The notes: a model not told the origin generated them from the sequence alone. A DNA stretch of 64,000 nt from Thalassospira indica (GCF_003403095.1 NZ_CP031555.1:2274001-2338000), one strand, 5' to 3'. Shown: positions 18,631-28,086, numbered from the stretch's first letter. Made by a program: numbers and translations.

Positions 18631-18948
18631 TCAACAGGCAAAGTCGCCGCCGCACTGAACCGACAGCAACACAACTGCTAGAATGAGAAGCCCGATGGCA
18701 AGGCCGCTGAGCCCATAAAGCCAGATCGATTTCGGGTGGCGTTTGAATACCCATGGAAGAATGCCACCCATAAGGCAGAGCACCGGAAATGCCAAGACGC
18801 TGAAAAACAGGAACTGGGTGTAGATATTTTCATCTGATCCCGGTGCGTCAAACATCATTGGTGAAAACATCACCATTGGCATCGACATCACGGCAGCAAG
18901 TACGGACAGGATGGTTAATCCGATCCTGAGACCTTTTTTGTGGGGCAT
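18631..18948 (-). CDS. Small membrane protein, unknown
   Basis: The 105-residue product has three hydrophobic segments (about residues 8-30, 45-65 and 75-97) with a basic N-terminus, so it is probably an inner-membrane protein. It has a conserved-looking Cys-Gly-Gly-Asp end. I recognise no family. It runs convergently with yegD, with no gap between the stops. The start has a weak ribosome site. Confidence 0.6.
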   Translation of the reverse strand: MPHKKGLRIGLTILSVLAAVMSMPMVMFSPMMFDAPGSDENIYTQFLFFSVLAFPVLCLMGGILPWVFKRHPKSIWLYGLSGLAIGLLILAVVLLSVQCGGDFAC

Positions 18949-19145
18949 TGCGCGTATCCATTTTTGTTATCGCACCAGTTTGCACAGCTTTGCCGCGCAG
19001 GCAAATGGTGTGATGCAGCAAAATGTTTTTCACAATACGAAATCGATGCTTCTTTTTAAGCGTTGGGTTCAGACTTATCTTGAAAGCCAAAGGGCCGAAC
19101 ATTGTTCGTGATAAAAGCCCGCTCTTGTATCCTGGGAGGATCATG

Positions 19146-19682
19146 ATGAGTTCAGAAAGCGACGCACATGTGATTGAACGCCTGACGGGGCAGATCCTGC
19201 CTGCAATGGGGTTGTCCGCAACCAACGACACATCTGTTGATTTGTCGACATTGCCGGGCCGCACAGTTGTCTATGCCTATCCGCGCACGGCAGAGCCCGG
19301 CGTGCCGTCACCGGAAGGCTGGAATGAAATTCCCGGTGCCAAGGGGTGTACGCCGCAATCCTGTTCGTTCCGTGATCACGCCTCGGAATTGCGTGCGGTC
19401 GGGGTGGAAAACCTGTTCGGGCTTTCAAGCCAGACAACCGATTATCAAAAAGAAGCAGCTGAGCGCCTTCATCTGCCATTTGCCTTGCTGTCGGATGCGG
19501 ATCATCGCTTTAAGGAAGCCATGGCAATGCCGGATTTTGAAGCCGATGACATGCGCCTGTTCAAGCGGCTGACCATGGTCATTGATGATGGCAAGATCAC
19601 CAAGGTGTTCTATCCCGTCGATGATCCCGCCGCAGACGCCGAGAACGTTTTGAAATGGTGCGGCGAAAACCCGGTCGGCTAG
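19146..19682 (+). CDS. Peroxiredoxin (BCP/PrxQ-like)
   Basis: The product has 178 residues. The segment GCTPQSCSFRD carries the two cysteines (Cys68 and Cys73) at the spacing typical of the BCP/PrxQ group, where the first attacks peroxide. The thioredoxin-like fold is supported by YAYPRT, FGLSSQTTDYQKE and LPFALLSD. Two adjacent ATGs exist; GGGAGGA is better placed for the second, at 19146. It would reduce organic or hydrogen peroxides in the cytoplasm. Confidence 0.88.
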   Translation: MSSESDAHVIERLTGQILPAMGLSATNDTSVDLSTLPGRTVVYAYPRTAEPGVPSPEGWNEIPGAKGCTPQSCSFRDHASELRAVGVENLFGLSSQTTDYQKEAAERLHLPFALLSDADHRFKEAMAMPDFEADDMRLFKRLTMVIDDGKITKVFYPVDDPAADAENVLKWCGENPVG

Positions 19683-19765
19683 GGATTGCCAACTCTCGGC
19701 GCGGTTTGATCGATTGGTAAAATATCCGGTTTCAGACCGCCCGAGATTGCGCTATTCCATAGGGC

Positions 19766-21556
19766 ATGACAGAGCATTCACAAGAAACCACCTTTATGGG
19801 CATTGAGCGATCCGTCACCGGCAAATGGTGGCGTGAACGCGCAAATGACGAACGATTGGCAACGACGATTGCCCAGCGTTTTGGCGTGCCCGAAATTGTT
19901 GGCCGGGTAATGGCCGCGCGCGGCATTGACCTTGATGACGCCGAAAGTTTCCTGTCCCCGACACTACGTGATCTGATGCCCGATCCATCCAGCTTGCAGG
20001 ATATGGACAAGGCCGCCGCCCGCATTGCCGATGCGATTGAGGCGGGCGAGGGGATTGCGGTATTTGGCGACTATGACGTTGATGGCGCGACTAGTACGGC
20101 GTTGTTGAAACGGTTTTTCCGCGCCATTGGTGTTGATGTTCCTGTCCATATTCCCGATCGCATGAAAGAGGGCTATGGCCCGAATGCGCCCGCCCTTCTG
20201 GAGCTGCAGCGCAAGGGTGCCAAGCTAATCCTGACGGTTGATTGCGGGGTGACCGCCTATGCGCCGTTACAAGAAGCCCGCGATGCCGGGATCGAAATCA
20301 TTGTTGTCGACCACCACGCAGCAGAGCCGGAATTGCCGCCTGCGGTCGCGGTTGTGAACCCCAATCGGCTCGATGATGAAAGCGGGCTTGGGCATCTTTG
20401 TGCGGCGGGTGTGGCGTTTCTGGTCTGTGTGGCGTTGTTGCGCGAATTGCGCAATCGCGGCTGGCTTGAAAAGAAGGGCGTTCGCGCACCCGATTTGCGC
20501 AACTGGCTTGATCTGGTAGCGCTTGGTACGGTGTGTGATGTGGTGCCGTTGCGCGGATTGAACCGGGCGTTTGTGACCCAGGGCCTTAAGGTGATGAAGC
20601 ACCGATCCAATGTCGGCATGACATCACTTGCCGATATTGCCGGCGTCAACGAGGTGCCGAGTGCCTATCATCTGGGTTATGTCCTTGGGCCGCGTGTGAA
20701 TGCCGGTGGGCGCGTTGGCGAGAGTTTTCTGGGCACCACCCTGCTTTCGGGCGAGAACCCCGCAGAGGCGCAGGATATCGCCCGCAGGCTTGATGAATAT
20801 AATCGTGAACGCAAGGCGATCGAGGATATCGTCCTTGATCAGGCCATCAGCGCGGTCGAGGGCAAGTCAAAGGTCGGCTCCATGGTGCTGGTCGGCGGCG
20901 ATGACTGGCATCCCGGCGTGATCGGTATTGTCGCAAGCAGGCTTAAGGATCGCTATCACGTGCCATCGCTTGTGATGGGCAAGGTTGACGGCGTCTATAA
21001 GGGATCTGCGCGATCTGTGCGCGGGATTGATCTGGGCGATGCGATCATTGCGGCCCGTCAAGCCGGGCTTCTGATCAATGGTGGCGGGCACCATATGGCG
21101 GCGGGCTTTACGCTTGATCCCGAAAAGCTTGAGGCGTTCGAGGCCTTCCTTGAGGAACGCTTTGCCAAGATCATTGCCGAAAACGATATCCGCCCGACCA
21201 TCACGGTCGACGGGGCGCTTCATGCCAAGGGCGCGACACTTGAGCTTATCGACTCACTTGAAAAGCTGGGGCCTTTTGGTGCGGGCAATGCCGAGCCCCG
21301 ATTTGCCTTTGTTGATTGCCGGGCGGTCAAGGCCGATGTTGTCGGACAGGATCATGTGCGCTGTATCCTGACCGGGTCAAACGGGCAGGGGCGGCTTAAG
21401 GCGATTGCGTTCAGATGCCTTGATAATGATATGGGACAGACCCTGATCAAGCATGGTGGACGCCCGTTGCATGTTCTGGGGCATTTGCGCCGCGATAGCT
21501 GGCAGGGGCGTGATGGTGTGCAGCTGATCATTGACGATGTGGCCTTGCCGGTCTAG
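19766..21556 (+). CDS. recJ: Single-stranded-DNA-specific exonuclease RecJ
   Basis: RecJ degrades single-stranded DNA 5' to 3' in recombination and repair. The 596-residue protein has the DHH phosphoesterase motifs DYDVDGATSTALL, TVDCGVT and VDHHAAEPELP in the first half, and a DHHA1 domain with NGGGHHMAAGFT in the second. The C-terminal part looks like the OB-type domain. The ATG at 19766 is preceded by AGGG. It follows the peroxiredoxin gene by 83 bases. Confidence 0.95.
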   Translation: MTEHSQETTFMGIERSVTGKWWRERANDERLATTIAQRFGVPEIVGRVMAARGIDLDDAESFLSPTLRDLMPDPSSLQDMDKAAARIADAIEAGEGIAVFGDYDVDGATSTALLKRFFRAIGVDVPVHIPDRMKEGYGPNAPALLELQRKGAKLILTVDCGVTAYAPLQEARDAGIEIIVVDHHAAEPELPPAVAVVNPNRLDDESGLGHLCAAGVAFLVCVALLRELRNRGWLEKKGVRAPDLRNWLDLVALGTVCDVVPLRGLNRAFVTQGLKVMKHRSNVGMTSLADIAGVNEVPSAYHLGYVLGPRVNAGGRVGESFLGTTLLSGENPAEAQDIARRLDEYNRERKAIEDIVLDQAISAVEGKSKVGSMVLVGGDDWHPGVIGIVASRLKDRYHVPSLVMGKVDGVYKGSARSVRGIDLGDAIIAARQAGLLINGGGHHMAAGFTLDPEKLEAFEAFLEERFAKIIAENDIRPTITVDGALHAKGATLELIDSLEKLGPFGAGNAEPRFAFVDCRAVKADVVGQDHVRCILTGSNGQGRLKAIAFRCLDNDMGQTLIKHGGRPLHVLGHLRRDSWQGRDGVQLIIDDVALPV

Positions 21557-21636
21557 CGACGTGACCCCGGGCAGGGCAGCTATGATGCTGCAAATGCTTG
21601 CCGTTATGGTTTGATCAGACTAATCCTGAAGGCACC

Positions 21637-22899
21637 ATGACACAAAATTCGCGCCCCACACCCACCTCTGCGACGCCCAAGCATGGCCTCGGATCGTTTT
21701 TGATCGTTCTGATGCCGATCATGCTGGCCTTTTCGCTTAGTCAGTTTTTCCGTTCTGCCCAGGCGCTACTTGCCGGGCCGCTGCGTGAACAGCTTGCCGT
21801 TACACCCGAACAGCTTGGCCTGATATCAGGCAGTTTCCATTTTGCCTTTGCCTTGATGCAGATCCCGGTTGGGGTGCTGCTCGACCGGTATGGACCGCGC
21901 CTGACCAACGGGTTTTTGACCATGGTCACCGTGGCGGGCGTCTTTATCTTTGCCAATGCGCAAAGTGTGCTGGGCCTGATGGCAGGCCAAGCGGTGATTG
22001 GCGTTGGCTGTTCGGCGGCCTTCATGTCGGCACTGGTTCTGGCCGCGCGCTGGACCGCCCCCGAAAAGTTCGCCACCGCATCCGGACTGATCGTTTCGTT
22101 CAGTTTGATGGGTGTTCTGGCCTCGGCAACGCCGCTTGCCACACTGGTTGAGGCCTATGGCTGGCGGGCGGTTTATTACGGCCTTGCCGGCATTGCGTTG
22201 ATTGCGGTGGTGCTTGACTTCATTCTGGTCCGCGACAACCCGCCGGGCCATGCAACCCATGCCCAGCGCGGCGAAAGTGTCGGTGATGTCCTGCGCGGCA
22301 TGGTGTCGGTCTGGTCAAACCGGCAGGTCTGGTTGCTGTCGGGTGTGGCGTTTTTCAGCTATCCGACGATCCTGACAGTCCGTGGCCTGTGGGGTGGGCC
22401 TTATTTGCATGACGTGTTTGATCTGGGCGCGGTCGAGGTTGGCAATATCCTTCTGGTGATGACGATTGGCATGATCATTGGTCCGCCGACCTACGGGCAA
22501 CTGTCGCGCATGATGCCTGATAATACCCGTGGCCTGATCGTCTTTGCTGTGCTGGTCGGGGCGGTTGCCTGCCTGTTGCAGGCCTTTATCGGGCCAATGG
22601 GCACCGGCATCGCCATGGTTTTGATGTTGCTGCACGGCTTCCTAGGCAGCAGTGCGACGCTTAATTACGCCGCATCGCGCAAGGCGGTCGCCGAACATCA
22701 GATTGGCCGCGCACTGACCACGATTAATCTCGCGACGTTTGGCGGTCTGTTCGTCCTGCAAGGCATTGCCGGGTTGATTGTCGGGTATTATGGGGCCGAC
22801 CCGGATACTGGTTACAAGGCGATGTTTGTCTTTTTGGGCTGTGGTCTCGCTGTGGCTGGGATCAGTTTCTGGATTGGAACCCGACGCCGTAGCCAATAA
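21637..22899 (+). CDS. MFS transporter
   Basis: The product has 420 residues and about twelve hydrophobic segments. A loop between helices 2 and 3 carries GVLLDRYGPR, the family's signature. It is a secondary carrier in the inner membrane of unknown substrate. The ATG at 21637 has GAAGG upstream. It lies 80 bases after recJ in the same direction. Confidence 0.88.
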   Translation: MTQNSRPTPTSATPKHGLGSFLIVLMPIMLAFSLSQFFRSAQALLAGPLREQLAVTPEQLGLISGSFHFAFALMQIPVGVLLDRYGPRLTNGFLTMVTVAGVFIFANAQSVLGLMAGQAVIGVGCSAAFMSALVLAARWTAPEKFATASGLIVSFSLMGVLASATPLATLVEAYGWRAVYYGLAGIALIAVVLDFILVRDNPPGHATHAQRGESVGDVLRGMVSVWSNRQVWLLSGVAFFSYPTILTVRGLWGGPYLHDVFDLGAVEVGNILLVMTIGMIIGPPTYGQLSRMMPDNTRGLIVFAVLVGAVACLLQAFIGPMGTGIAMVLMLLHGFLGSSATLNYAASRKAVAEHQIGRALTTINLATFGGLFVLQGIAGLIVGYYGADPDTGYKAMFVFLGCGLAVAGISFWIGTRRRSQ

Positions 22900-23003
22900 A
22901 CCGTCTGGTTAAACAGTGTGCCAAGGTTTTTCAGTATTTGGTCGGGAATGGCATCATTTACGCCAAGGGATTAAAAAAAACGTCACAGGGGCGAAAAAGC
23001 CGC

Positions 23004-23032
23004 TTGACCTGACCCCACCCAATCGCTAAAAA
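23004..23032 (+). promoter_or_regulatory. Promoter of the tRNA-Glu array
   Basis: TTGACC at 23004-23009 and TAAAAA at 23027-23032 are separated by 17 bases and lie 22 bases before the first tRNA. They fit a sigma-70 promoter for the three-gene array. Confidence 0.5.
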
Positions 23033-23053
23033 CCGGCCTCGTTAACGCGCTGC

Positions 23054-23129
23054 GTCCCCTTCGTCTAGAGGCCTAGGACACCGCCCTTTCACGGCGGCAA
23101 CAGGGGTTCGAATCCCCTAGGGGACGCCA
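23054..23129 (+). tRNA. tRNA-Glu (anticodon TTC), copy 1
   Basis: The 76-base gene folds as a cloverleaf with acceptor GTCCCCT/AGGGGAC, anticodon loop CTTTCAC (anticodon TTC), T-loop GGTTCGAAT and an encoded CCA end. It is identical to the next two copies. Confidence 0.97.
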
Positions 23130-23166
23130 CTCGTTAACATAGACTGACTTCGATTGGTGCGTATGT

Positions 23167-23242
23167 GTCCCCTTCGTCTAGAGGCCTAGGACACCGCCCT
23201 TTCACGGCGGCAACAGGGGTTCGAATCCCCTAGGGGACGCCA
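23167..23242 (+). tRNA. tRNA-Glu (anticodon TTC), copy 2
   Basis: Identical in sequence to copy 1, 37 bases downstream of it, with an encoded CCA end. The short flanks before the copies differ except for the final few bases. Confidence 0.97.
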
Positions 23243-23286
23243 CCAACCGAAAGTCACGACATTCGCACATAAATGCTTGTGCCTGT

Positions 23287-23362
23287 GTCCCCTTCGTCTA
23301 GAGGCCTAGGACACCGCCCTTTCACGGCGGCAACAGGGGTTCGAATCCCCTAGGGGACGCCA
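23287..23362 (+). tRNA. tRNA-Glu (anticodon TTC), copy 3
   Basis: Identical in sequence to copies 1 and 2, 44 bases downstream of copy 2, with an encoded CCA end. Confidence 0.97.
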
Positions 23363-23440
23363 TATTTTCCAAATATAAATCAATATGTTGCCGCGCAAAT
23401 GTCGCGCCGTGCATCATTTGTCTTTTCTGCGATTTCGTTT

Positions 23441-24811
23441 CTAGAAACGGAATTTGTGTTGGCGTGGTGCCATCTTTTTGTGCTGTCGATAACGCCGTGT
23501 CAGGCTTTCGCGCAATTGTTCGGCAGTCGGGCGGGGCAGGTCGATCACCGTGCGCGGGGCTTCTGGTGTGGTTGCGTCTGACTGCGCGGCATCATCGGTG
23601 ATGGCGGCGATATCACCGGCAAACAAATCAACCGGATCGGCCATGTCGGCGTCGTAAAGGTCGGTGACCCCGACGCCAAGCAACCGATAGCGTGTGCCAT
23701 CGATTTCCTTTTTAAGCAGGGTCAGGGCGGCATCCAGAATGACGTCTTCGCGCAAGGTCGGATAGGTCAGGCGCATGTTGCGGGTGCGGAGCTTGAAGTC
23801 CGATGATTTCAGTTTGAGGATCACGGTATGCCCCGCGATTTCCTTGCGCGCCAGATCGCGGGCGACCCGCGATGTCAGGCGGGTGGCGATCTCAGAAAGC
23901 TCGGACAGGCTTGAGATATCTTCGTTGAAGGTGGTTTCCGAAGACAGGCTTTTGCGTTCCGTGCTTTGCTCCACACGCCGGTTATCTTCACCGCGCGAGA
24001 AGTAAAAGAACCGCTTGCCGATGCTGCCATATCGGCCCTGAAGGGTATGGATGTCCATTTCCTGCAGTTGCCCGATGGTTGTAACGCCATCTGCGTGCAG
24101 TTTGCGCTCCATCGCGGGCCCTACCCCCCACATCATGCGCACTGGCTTGTCGGCCAGGAAATCAAGCGCCTCACGCCGACCGATCATGGAAAAGCCAAAC
24201 GGCTTGTTAAGGTCGGATGAAATCTTGGCAAGAAACTTGTTATAGGAAAGCCCGATCGAAACGGTAATGCCGACTTCGCGTTTGATCGTCGCCTGAAGAT
24301 CAATCAGGCATTCCGCCGCTGATTTGCCATGGGTTTCCATGGCGTTTGACAGGTCCATAAAGGCCTCGTCAATCGACAGCGGTTCGATATCGGGGGTGAG
24401 CGCGCGCATCATGTCGCGAATGCGATAGCCTTCGCGCTGATACTTTTTCATATCGGACTTCAAAAACACCGCATCAGGGCAGAGTTCCCGTGCCTTGAAC
24501 GCAGGCATGGCGGACCGCACACCATATTTGCGCGCAACATAACAGCATGTCGCAACAACACCACGATGACCGCCGCCAATGATGACAGGCTGATCGATCA
24601 GTTCCGGTCGATCACGCTTTTCGATCGAGGCATAAAAGGCATCGCAATCAAGATGACCAATCGAGAGCTCCGGCAGTTCCGGGTGGGCGATGGCGCGCTT
24701 GCAGGAACAGACCGGGCAGGGCACATAGGACCCGCTACCGCTTTTGGGGAGCGGTCGGTCAAGATGCAGTCGCCATTTGTGATGGCAATCCGGGCACAGC
24801 GCGTACAACAT
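23441..24811 (-). CDS. dinB: DNA polymerase IV with N-terminal zinc-ribbon-like extension
   Basis: The 456-residue Y-family polymerase copies damaged DNA with low fidelity. The palm residues are visible: Asp55 in HLDCDAFYASIE and Asp148-Glu149 in SIDEAF. WGVGPAMERKL marks the thumb helix-hairpin-helix. Before the polymerase core, residues 1-40 carry CPDC (6-9) and CPVCSC (32-37), a likely zinc ribbon absent from E. coli Pol IV. A long acidic linker follows the little-finger domain. I see no canonical beta-clamp motif at the extreme C-terminus. The start codon is clear, but the ribosome site is weak. Confidence 0.92.
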   Translation of the reverse strand: MLYALCPDCHHKWRLHLDRPLPKSGSGSYVPCPVCSCKRAIAHPELPELSIGHLDCDAFYASIEKRDRPELIDQPVIIGGGHRGVVATCCYVARKYGVRSAMPAFKARELCPDAVFLKSDMKKYQREGYRIRDMMRALTPDIEPLSIDEAFMDLSNAMETHGKSAAECLIDLQATIKREVGITVSIGLSYNKFLAKISSDLNKPFGFSMIGRREALDFLADKPVRMMWGVGPAMERKLHADGVTTIGQLQEMDIHTLQGRYGSIGKRFFYFSRGEDNRRVEQSTERKSLSSETTFNEDISSLSELSEIATRLTSRVARDLARKEIAGHTVILKLKSSDFKLRTRNMRLTYPTLREDVILDAALTLLKKEIDGTRYRLLGVGVTDLYDADMADPVDLFAGDIAAITDDAAQSDATTPEAPRTVIDLPRPTAEQLRESLTRRYRQHKKMAPRQHKFRF

Positions 24812-24922
24812 GATTATGTGTACTGCTTTTGTTCCCGTTTTGCCAAGGGGTGAAATGAAGGTGGTCGCCGGTAGACCAAGGCTCCTGACCGGTTTGTCAG
24901 GAGGATGTCTGGCGACTGTCGG

Positions 24923-26221
24923 TTATCGCGTCGGCTTGTCGTCGGTTGGTCTTGTCGGCGCAGGTCTGACGGGCTTTTTGGCGTCGCGCTTGGCGCGGCG
25001 CTGGCGGGCGATCATGTTGTCGATGTAGCGCCCCTGGAACAGGGTGATGCCAAGCGACTGGCCGAACTTGATCGCGGTGGGCGAATCACAGCGGCACAGG
25101 ATCACACGTTCCCGGCCGGAGTTCTTCACCAGGCTGTCCATTTCCGAGTATTTTTTGCGGATGACATTATCGGTCATCTCTTCGCGCCATGCGACCTTGA
25201 TGAAGTCTGCCTTAAGGCGTTTACGATCAACAAAGGACAGGGCTTCAACCGTCAGGTTGTCGATCAGGATGCGATAGCCGCGTTCATGGAAATCGTCACG
25301 CACACTGAGATAGGTTTCAAGGTTCGAAAACAGATCAACCTGATTAAGCTCGATGATCACGTTGCCCTGCCAGTTGCGGCGCACCGTTTCGTCAAACTTG
25401 TCAAAATCCTTCGACGTCAGAGTGCCAAGATTGAGGTTGATCGAGAACGAACTTGCATGCGTCTTGAAGGTCCGCTTGCACAGGTAGTTCAGCATGCGTT
25501 TGTCGAGTGTCTCGGTCATGTGCTGGAACAGCCAGCGGTTTGACGCCAGATCAATATTGGGCATCAGCGCGTTGCGCAGATCGGTGATCGAGACAAAGAA
25601 CTCGTCAAATACTGGATGCAGTTCCTTGGAACTGCCATGCGCAAAGACACAGACCGGTTGCTGGCGAATATGTTCGGACAGATCGGCTGTGTGAATGGTT
25701 TCTTCAAGTTCGCCGAGGTTCTCGGCCGTGATCGGGTTCAGGACGTTGTTGTCTTTTTCACGCTGGATCGCGCTGCGCATGTTCAGGCTTTTCTGAAGCT
25801 TTTTTGCGCGCTCATCAAGGTGCTGACACAGCAACAGGAATTCCTGGAACTCGGTATTGAGGTTGTACCAGGTGCAAAAACCGGTTTCCTCGCTGTCGTC
25901 CTGTGACAGCGGATCATCGCGGAACAGATAGCGCAGCGTATCAACAGCCGGTTCGACATCGGCAATCGATTTGTCTTTCCAGACAAAGATCAGATCATTG
26001 TTGGTCAGAACAAAGATACGGCCGACATAGAGTTTGACATAGCTTTCAAAGGTATTGGTCGCAACGCGGATATGATAATCGCGGCGATGGAACGGCTTTA
26101 GGCGCGACAGGTGAATATGTACAGCCCGGTGCCCGTATTTACGGGTCTCCAGCCGTTGCACATAATCCAGCAACAGGTATTCCTGAAGGGCCTGTTGGCC
26201 ATATTGCTGCGGTTCAATCAC
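24923..26221 (-). CDS. Degenerate EAL-domain protein
   Basis: The 432-residue protein aligns by eye with EAL domains in its second half: INLNLG (where active enzymes have the conserved VNLS), VIIELNQ (for EITE), LIDNLTVEALSFVD (for the DDFG loop), KADFIKVAW (for the KID strand) and TLFQGRYID at the end. The catalytic acidic residues at these positions are mostly replaced, so cyclic-di-GMP hydrolysis is unlikely and it may be a binding or scaffold protein. The start is GTG at 26221 with AGGGG upstream. The N-terminal half is unrecognised. The C-terminus is basic. Confidence 0.7.
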   Translation of the reverse strand: MIEPQQYGQQALQEYLLLDYVQRLETRKYGHRAVHIHLSRLKPFHRRDYHIRVATNTFESYVKLYVGRIFVLTNNDLIFVWKDKSIADVEPAVDTLRYLFRDDPLSQDDSEETGFCTWYNLNTEFQEFLLLCQHLDERAKKLQKSLNMRSAIQREKDNNVLNPITAENLGELEETIHTADLSEHIRQQPVCVFAHGSSKELHPVFDEFFVSITDLRNALMPNIDLASNRWLFQHMTETLDKRMLNYLCKRTFKTHASSFSINLNLGTLTSKDFDKFDETVRRNWQGNVIIELNQVDLFSNLETYLSVRDDFHERGYRILIDNLTVEALSFVDRKRLKADFIKVAWREEMTDNVIRKKYSEMDSLVKNSGRERVILCRCDSPTAIKFGQSLGITLFQGRYIDNMIARQRRAKRDAKKPVRPAPTRPTDDKPTR

Positions 26222-26554
26222 GCCGAAACCCCTGAAAGAGAAAACGTTTTTTTGAGTGGTTATTTGCCGGTTGAATACACCGAAGACCGAAGTCTGATCA
26301 AATCATAATGTTCTGAAGGTCTGGTTAATGGTTGAGACACTCACTTTAGCACTATTCTATGTATAGAAACTATACGTATGGCAGGACAAGTGTCGCGTCA
26401 AAAACAGTGATTAATTTGCTTTAACGAATTGTTGGCAAGCAGGGTGCAAAATCAAGGCTGTATGGGGGAAGTCCATGCCGGGTTTTGCTGGAATATGAAC
26501 TGGCACTACAGCATGATTTCCGAAACGGGTTTTATGGAATAGGGGATTGGCGCC
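26222..26554. other. Intergenic region with an inverted repeat
   Basis: This 333-base stretch separates the divergent EAL-like and SPOR lipoprotein genes and holds no gene I can support. It contains GTATAG-AAA-CTATAC (26361-26375), extended with mismatches to about 26358-26378, which may be an operator. A weak promoter-like pair (TTGAGA at 26332, TATTCT at 26353) lies just before it. Confidence 0.5.
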
Positions 26555-27964
26555 ATGCAGGTATCCGCAAAGCGGACCGGGAACTGGCTGAAAATCGGCA
26601 AGGGTATTGCTGTGATCGGTATGGTTTCATGGGTGTCGGCCTGTGCGCCGCTGCTGGATCAGGACTTCTGGGACGAGGCAACGTCCTTTGCCGATGACAA
26701 TTATACAGCCCTTGGCCTGCAACAATTGGCCAGCGGTGACTATGCATCTGCTGAAAAACTGTTTGACGAGGCACTGCGCAAAAATCCTCAGGACGGCCAT
26801 GCAATGTTGTGGCGGTCTGTCCTTTATCAAAATACCAACCGCCCGGATCGGGCGCGCGACGGGTATGAAACACTGATCGCGATGAACCCGCCCGGTACCG
26901 TTCTGATGTCTTCTGCGACGGGCACACAGCCCCGTCCGCTGCGTGATGCAGCTGAATTCAACCTGTCGCGGCTTCAGCGCGGCCTTCCCGGGTCGCTTAG
27001 TATCAATGATCAAATCATCAGCGGGCCGTCGGGCCTTGGCAATGGTGCCGCGGCTGTGGCCGCCGGTCGTGCCACAAACGCGCCTATGACGGGCAACCCG
27101 GTTTCTTCCATGACCAGCGCGTCAACCAGGCCGATGGATGTTCCGGCTGGTGCAGCCCTGTCGGCAGGGGACGAGGCAGTCGCCAAACGGTTTGCGATCT
27201 TGCGCAATCTGCAGTCCACCGGACTTGTAACGCCCGAGGAATATTCCGCCCGCCGTTCGGCAAACCTTGGTGCGTTGCTGCCCATGAGCCAACCGGCACC
27301 GTCGGCATTCTTGAATAACCCGCCGCCAGAAGGTGAGCAGGTCGAACAGCGCCTTAATCAGCTAAACCGTGCGCTTCAGATCGGTGCAATTACCGTGCAG
27401 GAACATGTTGCGGAACGCACCGCCATTCTCGATGCGTTATTGCCAGCCCAGCCGCGCCAACGCGCAACCCCGCCGCCAGCGCCGCAAGGTCTGATGGATG
27501 CGGCACGCCAGATCGCACGCATCGAAGACCTTCAGCAGATGAAGCTGGTCACACCTGATGAATTCAAGCGCGAACGTGACGCGATTGAGGCCGCCATTGT
27601 CGAACCGGCACAGGGCACGGCAATGACGCTTAATTCCGGGGAGCCGGTCCGCCGGGTCGCCACGGGTGAAAGCCGCCCGGTTCAGGCGGCTGAGGAAATG
27701 GCAAGCGCGCCTGCCGCAATGGCAAGTGGATCGAAATCCGTTCATCTGGCGTCTTATCGCAATGAGGCACAGGCAGAACGCGGCTGGCAGATCCTGAGCA
27801 GCCGCTATGGCCAACTTGCCCCGCTTCAACATGGTGTGACGCGCGCCAGCATTCCGGGCAAGGGCACCTATTATCGCCTGATGGCAACGGGGCTAAGCGA
27901 TAGTGCGGCAAGTTCGCTGTGTGCGGAGCTTAAACGACGTGGCCAGTTCTGCGAGGTCAAGTAG
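26555..27964 (+). CDS. Lipoprotein with TPR-like region, three internal repeats and SPOR domain
   Basis: The 469-residue protein has an N-terminal signal ending in a lipobox (VSAC, about residue 30). A TPR-like stretch follows (LGLQQLASGDYASAEKLFDE). Three related segments of about 33 residues then occur near residues 210, 267 and 317. Each reads roughly L-(x)-LxxxGxITxxEFxxxRxAIxxALLP, resembling SHOCT-type short domains. The C-terminal 75 residues look like a SPOR domain (SVHLASYRNEAQAERGW, then YYRLMATGLSD), which binds denuded septal peptidoglycan. Between them lie Ala/Pro-rich linkers. A role at the cell envelope is inferred. The ATG at 26555 has AGGGGA upstream. Confidence 0.75.
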   Translation: MQVSAKRTGNWLKIGKGIAVIGMVSWVSACAPLLDQDFWDEATSFADDNYTALGLQQLASGDYASAEKLFDEALRKNPQDGHAMLWRSVLYQNTNRPDRARDGYETLIAMNPPGTVLMSSATGTQPRPLRDAAEFNLSRLQRGLPGSLSINDQIISGPSGLGNGAAAVAAGRATNAPMTGNPVSSMTSASTRPMDVPAGAALSAGDEAVAKRFAILRNLQSTGLVTPEEYSARRSANLGALLPMSQPAPSAFLNNPPPEGEQVEQRLNQLNRALQIGAITVQEHVAERTAILDALLPAQPRQRATPPPAPQGLMDAARQIARIEDLQQMKLVTPDEFKRERDAIEAAIVEPAQGTAMTLNSGEPVRRVATGESRPVQAAEEMASAPAAMASGSKSVHLASYRNEAQAERGWQILSSRYGQLAPLQHGVTRASIPGKGTYYRLMATGLSDSAASSLCAELKRRGQFCEVK

Positions 27965-28003
27965 CACTTCGGGTCCATGGACCTTATCTTAAAAGAACAG
28001 CGA

Positions 28004-28046
28004 CAACGCCGGTGGGATCAAAATGTTGCCACCGGCGTTGTTGTCT
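28004..28046 (+). terminator. Terminator-like hairpin after the SPOR lipoprotein gene
   Basis: A perfect 12-base-pair stem (CAACGCCGGTGG/CCACCGGCGTTG) is followed by a short T-rich tract. Confidence 0.65.
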
Positions 28047-28086
28047 TCAAGCTAACCTTATTCAACCGATATCGCGGTAACATGCC

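Noticed and set aside
23054..23362. Regular repeats that could suggest a CRISPR array
   Set aside because: The repeat units fold as complete tRNA-Glu cloverleaves with CCA ends, so they are tRNA genes.
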